Origin: an uncultured Actinomyces sp.
Lineage (GTDB): Bacteria; Actinomycetota; Actinomycetes; Actinomycetales; Actinomycetaceae
Length of the DNA stretch: 64,000 nt
Direction: 5' to 3'
Assembly: GCA_900545825.1 (NCBI GenBank)
Contig: URAS01000009.1
Span: 1 to 64,000 of the forward strand
The number at the start of each line of letters is the position of its first letter. Position 1 is the stretch's first letter. Under the pieces are notes generated by a model. It was not told the DNA's origin. It did no database searches and saw nothing but the letters and a program-made list of their open reading frames with translations. Both the position numbers and the translations under genes were made by a program. Positions 45,201-52,984 of the stretch are shown here, in pieces.

Positions 45201-47796
45201 GGACGAGGCGACGTATCGCTATGACCGGTGCGGGCGACTGACCCGTGCCTGTATTCCCGGGCTAGGCAGGCTGGAGCGGGCCTACGACGCGTGTGGGAGG
45301 CTGACCTATAGCCGCGACCTCGTCACCGGGATCCGGCATTTCACCTACGACCGGGCCGGGCAACTGGTCAAAACCACGAATGGGCTGGGTGGGGTCACAC
45401 GCTACGCCTACGACCTACGCGGCAGGGTCGTGCGGGTGATCGACCCAGCCGGCGGGGTCACGACGAGGACGTATGACGACCTCGACAACATCACCTCGGT
45501 AACCGACCCCCTGGGGCGGGTCTCGACCGCAACCTACGACGCGGCCGGCCGTCAGGTTAGCCAGACCGGGCCTGACGGGGTAACAATCTCGTTTACCTAC
45601 ACCAAAGATGGTCGCCTCCACGCAACCCACGCCAACGGGCGGGTCTTGTCGAGGATCGAACGTGACCTGGTGAACCGGACACTCACCATCATCGACCACA
45701 CCAACCCCCACCAGCCCCAACCCGTCACTCATACCCTCGCGTTTGACTCGTTGGGACGCCTCGTGGCCCAGTCACGCGACACGGTGTCGGGGTCTGGGGA
45801 GAGCGTGTGCGTGTCGAGTCGGTGGGGCTACAACCTGGACGGGGCACGGACCTCGTACACGACCCGCAACGGCGACACCACCACTTACCGCTACGACGAT
45901 CATGGGCATTTAGCCTCGATTTCCCACCCGATCGTGGGAGACGCCTCGTTCACCTATGACCCGGCGGGGCGGGTCACGAGTGTCACCACCCGTGAGGGCA
46001 CACGCCGGTGGGAATACACCAACGGATTCGTCTCCACCTATACCGGCCCAGACGGGGAACGTAGCCTGATCGGTCATGACGAGTGGGGAAACGTCACCAC
46101 CATTCATAACGGAGAGGATTCGTACCAGTATCGTTACAACGATTCCGGGTCACTAACTAGGTCTTGCACCAGCCGCGGGCGCTGTGTCGCGTGGGAGTAT
46201 GACACGCTCGGCAGGCTAATACGCGAAACAACCTCGCTGAGAGGCGAGGTGAGTGGTGACCGTGTGTTTACCTACAACCGAGCCAGTGAAATCACCCGAA
46301 TCACTCAACACTCTGCCGGTGAAACAGGTGAGACCGTGTTTGCTTACGACGAGGCTGGGCGACGCACCTCTTCCGTGGAGACGTCTGGACGCAGATGCGA
46401 GTACACGTGGGATACACGCGGGTGCCTGTCGGGTTTGACGGTTGCCGAGGACGCCGACTCTAGCCTGCGCGTGTTGTCGACGCATGTTGACGCCCTCGGC
46501 TATGTCGACCATATCGACGACATCGACCTCGAGTGGGACTACGCCAGCATACTGCCCACCCTGTCGGGCATTGCGGGGCATCCGCTCGTGGCTCTGCCGG
46601 GTGGTGTCGTCCTCGGCGCGCCTGGAAGCTCGACATCGACACCCTGGCGGGGCGCGGGGATCCTCCGCGACCTCGACAACCCCTATGCCCCGCAGGCGTC
46701 TATCGGGATGCCTGCCGAATGGGGGCTACCCGCCGGGGTTGGCATCACGCCGAATGGTGGTCTCGAGGTTGCCGGACTTTCCTGGCTCGGAACCCGCCTC
46801 TACGACCCAGCCACGGCGGGATTCCTCTCCCCGGACCCCCTGTCGGCACCCGTCGGAAGTGTGTGGGAGAACAATCCCTACAACTATGCCGCGAATAACC
46901 CGCTCAGCCTGTCCGACCCGGCCGGTCTCCACCCCGTGACCGACGACTACCTCCGCCACTACGGGAGCACTCTCGAACACCGTTCCATCTGGCAGCGCGC
47001 GAAAGACAACCTCTGGAACACAAACACCCTCATCAGCGTCGGCCTGATCGCTGCTGGGGCATTCATGATCCTCACTGGCATCGGCGCGCCTGCAGGGGCT
47101 CCCATCATCGCTGCCGGAGTCCAAGGCCTCGTCTCCCAACTCGACACCGGCCACGTCGACTGGCTCGGAATCGGGGTAACCACCGCCATCGGACTCGCCG
47201 CCGGACCCGTCCTCGGGTTCGCTGGAGAGAGCATCATGAAGGTCCCCATTGCGGAGAGAATCGTTACCGGCGCAAGCAAAAAGATGCTGACCCTGGCACC
47301 TAAATCCCTTCTCAAGGCTCCAACGTTATTTAGCAGAGCGACCAATGTTTTACCGAAGCCCGTAAAGGTTGTTGCTACTCCCTTCTATCACTATATTGAT
47401 TCCACGGTTACGGATGCTGGTAGCGCTGCCGTGGATGAGACGTTGAAGAAGCTGACCGGACGTGACGAAGGCACGTCGTATGGCCAAGCGATCGGTGATG
47501 CGATCTGGAGTCCCGAGGCGGTTGCCGGGAGACTCTCTGGCATGGAGGCAGAACACCTCCCTCATGGGCACTTGACGGCGCAGCAAGCAGCCCTGATGAC
47601 CCGTGATTTTTCAGTCACGCAGTATCACGCGGCCCGAGATTTCACTCACACGCAGTATCATGCCGCGCAAGAGAAGTGGAATTCTGAGCCTGTACTTAAT
47701 TTCAGACACGAGGTACGTGACACCGCAAGCACCTTATATGAAGACAACAAGCAATACTGCGAAAGCGTAGGGATACTCCCGCCCGGCCACCACTAA
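42253..47796 (+). CDS. YD-repeat (Rhs-like) polymorphic toxin 3, intact
   Basis: 1847 residues from ATG 42253 (AAGGAT upstream). This start gives an N-terminus (MYIAGDYENPVRFNLRAAKH) that matches locus 2. A helical domain (about 1-110) carries GFQGFFAQVF. The shell entry motif DPVNTATGNF lies at about 287 and dozens of Y-x-Y-D-x-x-G-R repeats run to about 1500. The closing hallmark is FLSPDPL...NPLSLSDPAGL (about 1520-1560). The tip of about 290 residues starts HPVTDDYLRHY, has a hydrophobic hairpin (about 1593-1630) and ends in Tyr/His-rich helices with duplicated TQYHAARDFTHTQYHAAQ. It has no Sec signal, so another route is needed; T7SS export through the N-terminal domain is proposed. Toxin activity is not recognised. 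Confidence 0.9.
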   Translation: MYIAGDYENPVRFNLRAAKHFQAVLKDASAAIDQFDNIRAQAQALAVQGFQGFFAQVFTDNMRVCSIDARAFVEALDKTRQMASYLQEQAEIENARRQAIREYVADHEGFFNEVRDWLCGEDAPPVLRQHHAPAPQRLGDVACGHRMQDTHARGDCRGVSGAVPERLDQAATMLAGAGVYKGKIAALGAAYEDFSSQCCYGRLDVGNLFSQLNKWRDYNNNDVEWLRSVAGAFRAAGGSGSLSRLANSALEEVLSRRGVSLYRQDLTVDSPCLAGIDARSGFIEDPVNTATGNFIEPEVDLSFTGPSAALALTRLYNSTLAATHATGTQPGNVGVFGVGWSSILDQRLIIEEDCLRWVREDGRAIDFPVSPTAASLDGAPVRATGYALWARACPTDQVRDLVTTNDGSSGWVWLVEDNTGDRWVFSTKGVRLAASSDCTRVRVHRDSDDAVTRLSTNWGREISFDYVDGLVAVAATDDGRRVEYVYNDDARLVKARTATGTRRYEWDKLGLITSVTGTSGVVECVNTYDEKGRVVSQKSPHGRLTRFTYLPGAITVASDEDATRSNTWVSDASGHTIAIIDSDDHRQSMGYDAQGNLRSIRYRDGSHSVFSYDSRSHPTSITLPTGGRLTCEWDEYDRISHVTTAEGATCSYVYPDEVSRNPSCLVGPNGGVTRFTWVGGLLTKVTDPAGIRVEYGYNDHGELVSARNATGVVTRFDRDAAGRIIQVTTPMGHTHSFTYNEAGCLASHTDPEGATWRLEYDSTHRLVAATDPAGALTRVGYDAAGGIASITDPLHRVLGQCCDDLGYPESLRLPDGAQWSFVYDALGRLRQTTDPAGGTWRRRYSANGDLSVLIDPTGVSRHFISKPDQATTFSGSGTRESIIDYDAYARPVKITDAAGGTRIITYDTCGLPIELVDGEGGLTRIERDLAGRVIAIISPAGLRTTYGYDEAGHLAAITSPDGGRTRFSYDADSRLISRTDASGDEATYRYDRCGRLTRACIPGLGRLERAYDACGRLTYSRDLVTGIRHFTYDRAGQLVKTTNGLGGVTRYAYDLRGRVVRVIDPAGGVTTRTYDDLDNITSVTDPLGRVSTATYDAAGRQVSQTGPDGVTISFTYTKDGRLHATHANGRVLSRIERDLVNRTLTIIDHTNPHQPQPVTHTLAFDSLGRLVAQSRDTVSGSGESVCVSSRWGYNLDGARTSYTTRNGDTTTYRYDDHGHLASISHPIVGDASFTYDPAGRVTSVTTREGTRRWEYTNGFVSTYTGPDGERSLIGHDEWGNVTTIHNGEDSYQYRYNDSGSLTRSCTSRGRCVAWEYDTLGRLIRETTSLRGEVSGDRVFTYNRASEITRITQHSAGETGETVFAYDEAGRRTSSVETSGRRCEYTWDTRGCLSGLTVAEDADSSLRVLSTHVDALGYVDHIDDIDLEWDYASILPTLSGIAGHPLVALPGGVVLGAPGSSTSTPWRGAGILRDLDNPYAPQASIGMPAEWGLPAGVGITPNGGLEVAGLSWLGTRLYDPATAGFLSPDPLSAPVGSVWENNPYNYAANNPLSLSDPAGLHPVTDDYLRHYGSTLEHRSIWQRAKDNLWNTNTLISVGLIAAGAFMILTGIGAPAGAPIIAAGVQGLVSQLDTGHVDWLGIGVTTAIGLAAGPVLGFAGESIMKVPIAERIVTGASKKMLTLAPKSLLKAPTLFSRATNVLPKPVKVVATPFYHYIDSTVTDAGSAAVDETLKKLTGRDEGTSYGQAIGDAIWSPEAVAGRLSGMEAEHLPHGHLTAQQAALMTRDFSVTQYHAARDFTHTQYHAAQEKWNSEPVLNFRHEVRDTASTLYEDNKQYCESVGILPPGHH

Positions 47797-47837
47797 ACCA
47801 CCGCCGGCACACGCTACGAATATTAACGGAGGAAACA

Positions 47838-49184
47838 ATGGACGCTATCGAAGAAGTCGACTCCACCGCCCCCACGCCCGCACCCCACTGCGGGTTGATC
47901 GTGGCATGCATCGAGTGGATCCTACACGAGGTCACGGCGCTCAATTCGTATTGCTTAAATCCGCCATATAGTGGCATTTTGGGAGCCATTATGCGGTTTG
48001 CCGGCGTCAACTTTGGCCTAGATGTCCCTTATATCGACGAACACCTCACATCTGCCTGCAGAGCGGCACGCCGTGGAAGTCTCTCCGATGCCATCTCACT
48101 TCTTCAACAAACAAAAGAAGCTATTCCGGACAGTATTTCACCGCGGGACTCCAAGTTTCCCGAGTATCTTGACGATCTCGCCACTACCCTTTCCCACTCC
48201 ACCGAAGAGCAGAAAGAAGAGCTACGGCATCTCTGGTACGAGATGATCCACGCCTGGCGCACCAAAGGGGATATAGGCACACACCTCATAGTCGACGTTA
48301 ACCGTTGGGGACTCATCGAATGGGCCGCAACCCTCTTCCTCACCTACATCGGGCTCATCCTACCCATCACACACCTTAACGGTGACTGGAAGGCGCTCCC
48401 TGTCACTTACTTTCTCGTCGGCATTCCCGCTGTCACTTTCACGCTTACACGAGTACACCTTCACCCTGTGCCACTATTTGGCGGCTACGGCCTGACCGCT
48501 ATTATACTCCTCATCTCGATAATGTCTTTTCGAGACACATTTCATCTGACCCGATATCTAGACCTCACCGCCCTCGGTGTCGTGCTTATCGGCTGGTTCA
48601 TTGCCGCACAGATACGATATAAATGGATAAATCGACATATCAACGCTTTCGGCCCCTTCGCTTGCCTCTGGGTCCGGCATGAAGACGGTCTCTACGATTT
48701 TGTCATGCAGAAGCAGGAAGGAGCTGTCGCCTGGCACTACAGAACACGCCACCCATTTACTGTGCTAGCGTATCTCTTTGACAGTCACCTCGGAATCAGT
48801 ATCGTGAGCCGATTCCGCCTCTACGATTCGGACGAGATCCACGGCAAATGGAGGCCTTGCTATCCCGCCCTGGTGTCTGCTCGCATGGAAGGGATCCGTC
48901 GCCGCAACCCCGTCGACTGGGAGGAGGCGAAGAAGTACACGCCCGGACTCACCGAAGAGCTGGCCGATGAGTTCTTCGCAAACCCGCCCTCTCCCATCGC
49001 ACCCGACCTCAGCCAGGACCACGTCGCCCCAGTGTTCCTCAACCTGAGGGACAAGCCCGACCTCCTCACCGACAAGAGCTTGACGCCGTCGCAGGGTGGC
49101 CGTCCCCTCTCAAGGGACGCTAGCGCCGCGACGTCCTCGGGGGCCACTGATTTGGGCGCCGGAACAGGTCCACAGACCTCGTGA
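47838..49184 (+). CDS. Membrane protein, putative partner of YD-repeat toxin 3
   Basis: 448 residues; ATG at 47838 with GGAGG eight bases upstream, 41 bases after the toxin gene. Residues 1-150 are mainly helical and soluble. About four membrane helices lie between 155 and 265 (LIEWAATLFLTYIGLILPIT; VTYFLVGIPAVTF; YGLTAIILLISIMSF; ALGVVLIGWFIAAQI). The C-terminal part is soluble, ending in a Ser/Thr/Gly-rich tail. Base composition is lower in G+C than the flanks. Its place directly behind the toxin tip suggests immunity, or a factor handling the toxin at the membrane. I recognise no family. Confidence 0.7.
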   Translation: MDAIEEVDSTAPTPAPHCGLIVACIEWILHEVTALNSYCLNPPYSGILGAIMRFAGVNFGLDVPYIDEHLTSACRAARRGSLSDAISLLQQTKEAIPDSISPRDSKFPEYLDDLATTLSHSTEEQKEELRHLWYEMIHAWRTKGDIGTHLIVDVNRWGLIEWAATLFLTYIGLILPITHLNGDWKALPVTYFLVGIPAVTFTLTRVHLHPVPLFGGYGLTAIILLISIMSFRDTFHLTRYLDLTALGVVLIGWFIAAQIRYKWINRHINAFGPFACLWVRHEDGLYDFVMQKQEGAVAWHYRTRHPFTVLAYLFDSHLGISIVSRFRLYDSDEIHGKWRPCYPALVSARMEGIRRRNPVDWEEAKKYTPGLTEELADEFFANPPSPIAPDLSQDHVAPVFLNLRDKPDLLTDKSLTPSQGGRPLSRDASAATSSGATDLGAGTGPQTS

Positions 49185-49192
49185 TTTCCCAG

Positions 49193-49205
49193 CTAAACCG
49201 GATTA
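49193..49205. promoter_or_regulatory. LacI-type operator before mannose isomerase gene
   Basis: CTAAACCGGATTA is identical to 13 of the 14 bases of the operator at 9413-9426. It lies 30 bases before the ATG of the isomerase gene, within its probable promoter. Two copies of a 13-base match upstream of mannose-related genes indicate control by the same repressor (9501-10535). Confidence 0.8.
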
Positions 49206-49235
49206 TCATCGGCGGTGTCGACACAAAGGAGAGTC

Positions 49236-50540
49236 ATGCCTACTGCACAGTGGCGTCACGACCAGCGTGACGCGCTCATGTCGTTTGCTACCAACGCCGT
49301 CATGCCCGCGGGCTTCGGATACCTCGACGCCGAGGGCCACCACCAGCCCAACCACGGTATCGAACTGTGGATCAACGGTCGGTTCACCCACGTGTTCGCC
49401 TGCGAGGTCGCCCGCGGAAACGCCCAGGCCAGGCCGTATTTGGACCTCGGGATGAAGGCGCTGACGACCTCGCTGCGCGACCCCGTCTACGACGGCTGGT
49501 TCGCGTCGGTGAAGACCGGTACCGACCCCGCCGACCTCGACGCCGAGGGCCACGCCGCCCCGTTCACCGAGGCCGACACGATCAAGCAGTCATACTCGCA
49601 CGCGTTCGTCATTCTGGCGGCCGCGTCAGCTCTGCAGGTCGGACACCCGGCCGCACAGCCACTGTTGGACGACGCGCTGGCGCTGTTCGAGCGCTACTGG
49701 TGGGAGCCGCAGTACGGCCGCGTGTGCGAGTCGTACCCGCGCGACTGGTCAACCTCGGAGGCCTACCGCGGAATCAACGCGAACATGCACACGACGGAAT
49801 GCCTGCTGGCCTGCTACGACGCGACGGGCGAGCGGAAATACCTCGAACGCGCGCTGGGGATCCTGCGGTTCACGATGAGCGGGGCCGCGGAGAACAACTA
49901 CCGCATCCGCGAGCACTACACGGCCGATTGGCAGTTCGACAACGACTACAACCGCGACCGGCCGGCCGACCCGTTCCGGCCGTGGGGTGCGACGGTCGGC
50001 CACGGGTTCGAGTGGGCACGCCTCGCCCTCCAGGCCGGGATCGTCGCCCACCGCGCGGGCGTCATCGACCTCGAGGACGAGAAAGACCTGCTGGTCATGA
50101 CGCCTTTGCGCCTGATCGCGCAGGCCGAGGCCGACGGGTGGCACGCCGACGGCGCCGACGGGTTCGTCTACACGACTGACTTCGAGGGCCAGCCGATCAC
50201 CCACGAACGCATGCACTGGGTCGTCTGCGAGGCCGTCAACGCCGCACACGTCGCCCGCCTGGCCCTTGCGGAACTGGCCGACGCCGGCATGACGTTCCCC
50301 GAGGGCGTCCCGGACGCGCCGCTCGCCCTCGAGGGCAAGGAAGAGGCCTGGTGGCAGTACGCCCAGCGGTACCTCATCGCGGCGCCCGGCCGCTGGCTGG
50401 AGGAGCTGGATCGCGAGAATCACCTGTCCGAGCGCACGTGGACGGGGATGCCGGAGATCTACCACGCCTACCAGTCGCTGGTCCTGCCCGACGGCGACTA
50501 CGCGGTCGGTTTCGCGAAGGCCGCGAAAGCGCAGGCGTAA
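49236..50540 (+). CDS. AGE-family sugar isomerase, likely mannose isomerase
   Basis: 434 residues; ATG at 49236 with AAAGGAGAG upstream. An (alpha/alpha)6-barrel enzyme of the N-acylglucosamine 2-epimerase/YihS group: HGIELWINGRFTHVFACEVA, INANMHTTECLLACYDATGE, GHGFEWARLALQAG and RMHWVVCEAVNAAH supply the conserved His and Glu/Arg positions. YihS-type enzymes interconvert mannose, fructose and glucose; cellobiose/mannobiose epimerase is an alternative. Sharing an operator with the alpha-mannosidase operon favours conversion of released mannose to fructose. It is followed by a palindromic repeat and then the MsiK-type ATPase. Confidence 0.87.
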   Translation: MPTAQWRHDQRDALMSFATNAVMPAGFGYLDAEGHHQPNHGIELWINGRFTHVFACEVARGNAQARPYLDLGMKALTTSLRDPVYDGWFASVKTGTDPADLDAEGHAAPFTEADTIKQSYSHAFVILAAASALQVGHPAAQPLLDDALALFERYWWEPQYGRVCESYPRDWSTSEAYRGINANMHTTECLLACYDATGERKYLERALGILRFTMSGAAENNYRIREHYTADWQFDNDYNRDRPADPFRPWGATVGHGFEWARLALQAGIVAHRAGVIDLEDEKDLLVMTPLRLIAQAEADGWHADGADGFVYTTDFEGQPITHERMHWVVCEAVNAAHVARLALAELADAGMTFPEGVPDAPLALEGKEEAWWQYAQRYLIAAPGRWLEELDRENHLSERTWTGMPEIYHAYQSLVLPDGDYAVGFAKAAKAQA

Positions 50541-50561
50541 AGCACGGGTTTTTCGCATACC

Positions 50562-50645
50562 GGTGAACGTGATTCTTTTTGGTCACGTTCACCGGTTTAG
50601 GCCCGTGAGCGTGATCAAAGCGGACGAAAGGATCACGTTGACGGG
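50562..50645. repeat. Compound intergenic palindrome, copy E
   Basis: The first hairpin is CCGGTGAACGTGATT, a T-run, then GGTCACGTTCACCGG. It is followed by TTTAGGCCC and the second pair GTGAGCGTGATCAAA / GGATCACGTTGACGG. It lies 20 bases after the isomerase stop. The rest of 50541-50864 is the leader region of the ATPase gene and holds no gene I can support. Confidence 0.85.
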
Positions 50646-50864
50646 GGTGAGGACGCGAAGACGGGCGCGAGGGCGGCCTGCTCGGATACGAGAGCTGGCT
50701 AACATTCGTCGATTTCATGCTGCCGGTTGACGGCGGGTTGTGTCATACTCGGAGGTACGGCGCATCCCGCGCCGGTGTCAAGGCAGACACGCACCATCGT
50801 TGCTGCACGGACACTCCACTCGGATCGTCGGGCACGTACCTGCCCGTGGAGGAGAAAAATACAT

Positions 50865-52001
50865 ATGGCAACCGTAAAGTTTGACAACGTCAGTCGCATT
50901 TACCCCGGCGCTACGGAGCCCGCAGTGAAGAGCCTGAACCTCGAAGTTCAGGACGGCGAATTCCTTGTTCTCGTCGGCCCTTCCGGCTGTGGTAAGACCA
51001 CGTCGCTGCGTATGCTCGCCGGCCTCGAGGACGTCAACGAAGGCCACATTTACATCGGCGATAAGGACGTGACGAACGTTCAGCCGAAGGACCGCGATAT
51101 CGCGATGGTCTTCCAGAACTACGCGCTTTACCCGCACATGACGGTGCGCGACAACATGGGCTTCGCCCTCAAGATTGCCAAGCTGCCCAAGGACGAAATC
51201 AACGCCCGCGTCGAGAAGGCCGCGAAGACCCTGGGCCTCACCCAGTACCTCGACCGCAAGCCGAAGGCCCTGTCTGGTGGTCAGCGTCAGCGTGTCGCCA
51301 TGGGCCGCGCGATCGTCCGTCAGCCGCAGGTGTTCCTCATGGACGAGCCGCTGTCGAACCTCGACGCCAAGCTCCGTGTCCAGACGCGTACCCAGATCGC
51401 TTCGCTGCAGCACGAACTGGGCGTCACCACCCTGTACGTCACGCACGACCAGACCGAGGCCATGACGATGGGTGACCGCATCGCGGTCATCAAGGACGGC
51501 ATCCTCCAGCAGGTCGGCACGCCCCGTGACCTCTACGATCACCCGGCCAACGCGTTCGTCGCGGGCTTCATCGGGTCGCCCTCGATGAACCTCGGCCGCT
51601 TCCACGTCGAGGACGACCACGCTGTCCTCGGCGAGGCGCGGATCCCGCTGTCGAAGGCCACGCTCGACGCGCTGACGCCGGCCGACAACGGCGAGATCAT
51701 CATCGGCTTCCGCCCCGAGGGCCTCGAGATCGCCGACGACCCGTCGGGCGCCACGATCCCCGTGACGATCGACCTCGTCGAAGAACTCGGCTCGGACGCT
51801 TACGTCTACGGCCACCTGGCCTCCGGCGAGCAGCTGACGATCAGCGACGACTCCGACGACAACTCCGACAAGTTCGGCCAGATTGTCGTCCGCGTTCCTC
51901 CGCACACGGCTCCGCCGGCCGGCAACGTCATCCACCTGCGGATCGAGGACGGCCAGCAGCACAACTTCTCGGCTGCCACGACCCAGCGTCTGCCCGAGTA
52001 G
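50865..52001 (+). CDS. msiK: Multiple-sugar ABC importer ATPase, MsiK/UgpC type
   Basis: 378 residues from ATG 50865, with GGAGGAG upstream. Walker A GPSGCGKTT, Q-loop FQNYALYPHMTV, signature LSGGQRQRVAMGRA, Walker B VFLMDEPLSNLD and the H-loop YVTHDQTEAM are all intact. The C-terminal 140 residues are the MalK-type regulatory OB domain (GFIGSPSMN, GFRPEGLEI). In actinomycetes one such ATPase serves several CUT1 importers. It is the obvious partner of the permeases at 603-2476, which have no ATPase gene of their own. An open frame upstream of 50865 adds Arg-rich residues without a ribosome binding site and was not used. A strong hairpin ends the unit. Confidence 0.95.
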   Translation: MATVKFDNVSRIYPGATEPAVKSLNLEVQDGEFLVLVGPSGCGKTTSLRMLAGLEDVNEGHIYIGDKDVTNVQPKDRDIAMVFQNYALYPHMTVRDNMGFALKIAKLPKDEINARVEKAAKTLGLTQYLDRKPKALSGGQRQRVAMGRAIVRQPQVFLMDEPLSNLDAKLRVQTRTQIASLQHELGVTTLYVTHDQTEAMTMGDRIAVIKDGILQQVGTPRDLYDHPANAFVAGFIGSPSMNLGRFHVEDDHAVLGEARIPLSKATLDALTPADNGEIIIGFRPEGLEIADDPSGATIPVTIDLVEELGSDAYVYGHLASGEQLTISDDSDDNSDKFGQIVVRVPPHTAPPAGNVIHLRIEDGQQHNFSAATTQRLPE

Positions 52002-52062
52002 TTCGCTGTTTCAGCGTCTGCTGCGCTTCTCGGCCAGTAGTGCGCTGGTGTGACTAAGCATC

Positions 52063-52094
52063 GTGCCCCCGCCTGGTTTTCCGGGCGGGGGCAC
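52063..52094 (+). terminator. Terminator after the MsiK-type gene
   Basis: A perfect 11-bp stem, GTGCCCCCGCC (52063-52073) with GGCGGGGGCAC (52084-52094), and a T-rich 10-base loop begins 62 bases after the stop. No long U-run follows, as is common in high-G+C genomes. Confidence 0.75.
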
Positions 52095-52178
52095 TGCTGT
52101 GTCCAGCCGGCCGGCGGGGCTGGCTGGGCCCGCTGGCGGGCTGCGCCCTCCCCCGGGCTCTTCCCGCGCTCTGCCCCG

Positions 52179-52209
52179 ATGAACGTGACCTCTTTTGATC
52201 ACGTTCACT
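52179..52209. repeat. Intergenic palindrome, copy F
   Basis: The single hairpin form: GATGAACGTGACC, TCTTTT, then GATCACGTTCAC. It lies between the convergent ATPase and PIN-domain genes. Bases 52210-52366 contain a CCCGC-TTCG-GCGGG hairpin (52304-52317) and otherwise nothing I can assign. Confidence 0.85.
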
Positions 52210-52366
52210 CCCGGGTGCGCCTGTCCCGAGGACATCCGGGGTTGCTTGTCAGCACAGATGCCCCGTTGCGCTAGACTTCGTACCACCATGACCGGTTCCG
52301 CTGCCCGCTTCGGCGGGAGTCCAGGGCCGGTCTTCGTCTATAGGCCAGCGGAAGCGCGCCCGCGGC

Positions 52367-52984
52367 CTATCTCCAGCACTCCAGGCGCATGAGATCGGTG
52401 CCCTCCAGTGGTACGAGCCCATCATCGAGGGTGCGTAGCCTTTCGTAGAGTTCGCGCATCTGAGCTCTGTCGGCGATATGGCCCAGTCCAGCGGCTCTCC
52501 GCAGAACGGTCGGCGTCGATAGTAGCGCAATGCCGCCGATACCTGGGGTTCCTCGCATCTTGAGCCGCCTGATCCGGTTGATCTCTAAAACGGCGAACTC
52601 CCGTCCGGCGCCGTCGTCAATGAGCACCGTCACCTCGTGGCCGGCCTCTGCAGCGACAACGGCGTGGGCAATCACCATGAGCTCACCGAGGTCCTTGCCG
52701 GTCAGGCGGCGCTCCTCCATCGGTATTCCGGCGATTCGGCTAACCACGGCATTGAGGTCGTCAGTCGGCGCGTCCGACAGGACGGCGAGAAGGTGCTCCG
52801 GGAGCTTCTTGAGCACTCCCTCCGCCGCTTCAAAACGGCTATCGATACGGGATTTGCGAACGATTTCGTCGCGCACCGTTTCGGGAATCGATAGCGCGCC
52901 GACTGTTCGAATAAGCAGCCTCTCCTGGTGAATAGAGAAAAAATTAAGGCCGGGGCCCGCATCCATGATGATCTGCTGGGCCAC
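52367..52984 (-). CDS. PIN-domain protein of XRE-ImmA cassette
   Basis: 205 residues from a GTG at 52984 that shares a base with the upstream stop (TAGTG), with GGAG four bases before. The start IIMDAGPGLNFF has the first PIN Asp. DLGELMVIAHAVV carries the central Glu and IDDGAGREFA the C-terminal acidic pair, consistent with a metal-dependent PIN nuclease fold; some acidic positions cannot be matched with certainty. It is the last gene of a three-gene cassette with an XRE regulator and an ImmA/IrrE peptidase. It may act as an RNA-cleaving effector released by the peptidase. Confidence 0.78.
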   Translation of the reverse strand: MAQQIIMDAGPGLNFFSIHQERLLIRTVGALSIPETVRDEIVRKSRIDSRFEAAEGVLKKLPEHLLAVLSDAPTDDLNAVVSRIAGIPMEERRLTGKDLGELMVIAHAVVAAEAGHEVTVLIDDGAGREFAVLEINRIRRLKMRGTPGIGGIALLSTPTVLRRAAGLGHIADRAQMRELYERLRTLDDGLVPLEGTDLMRLECWR

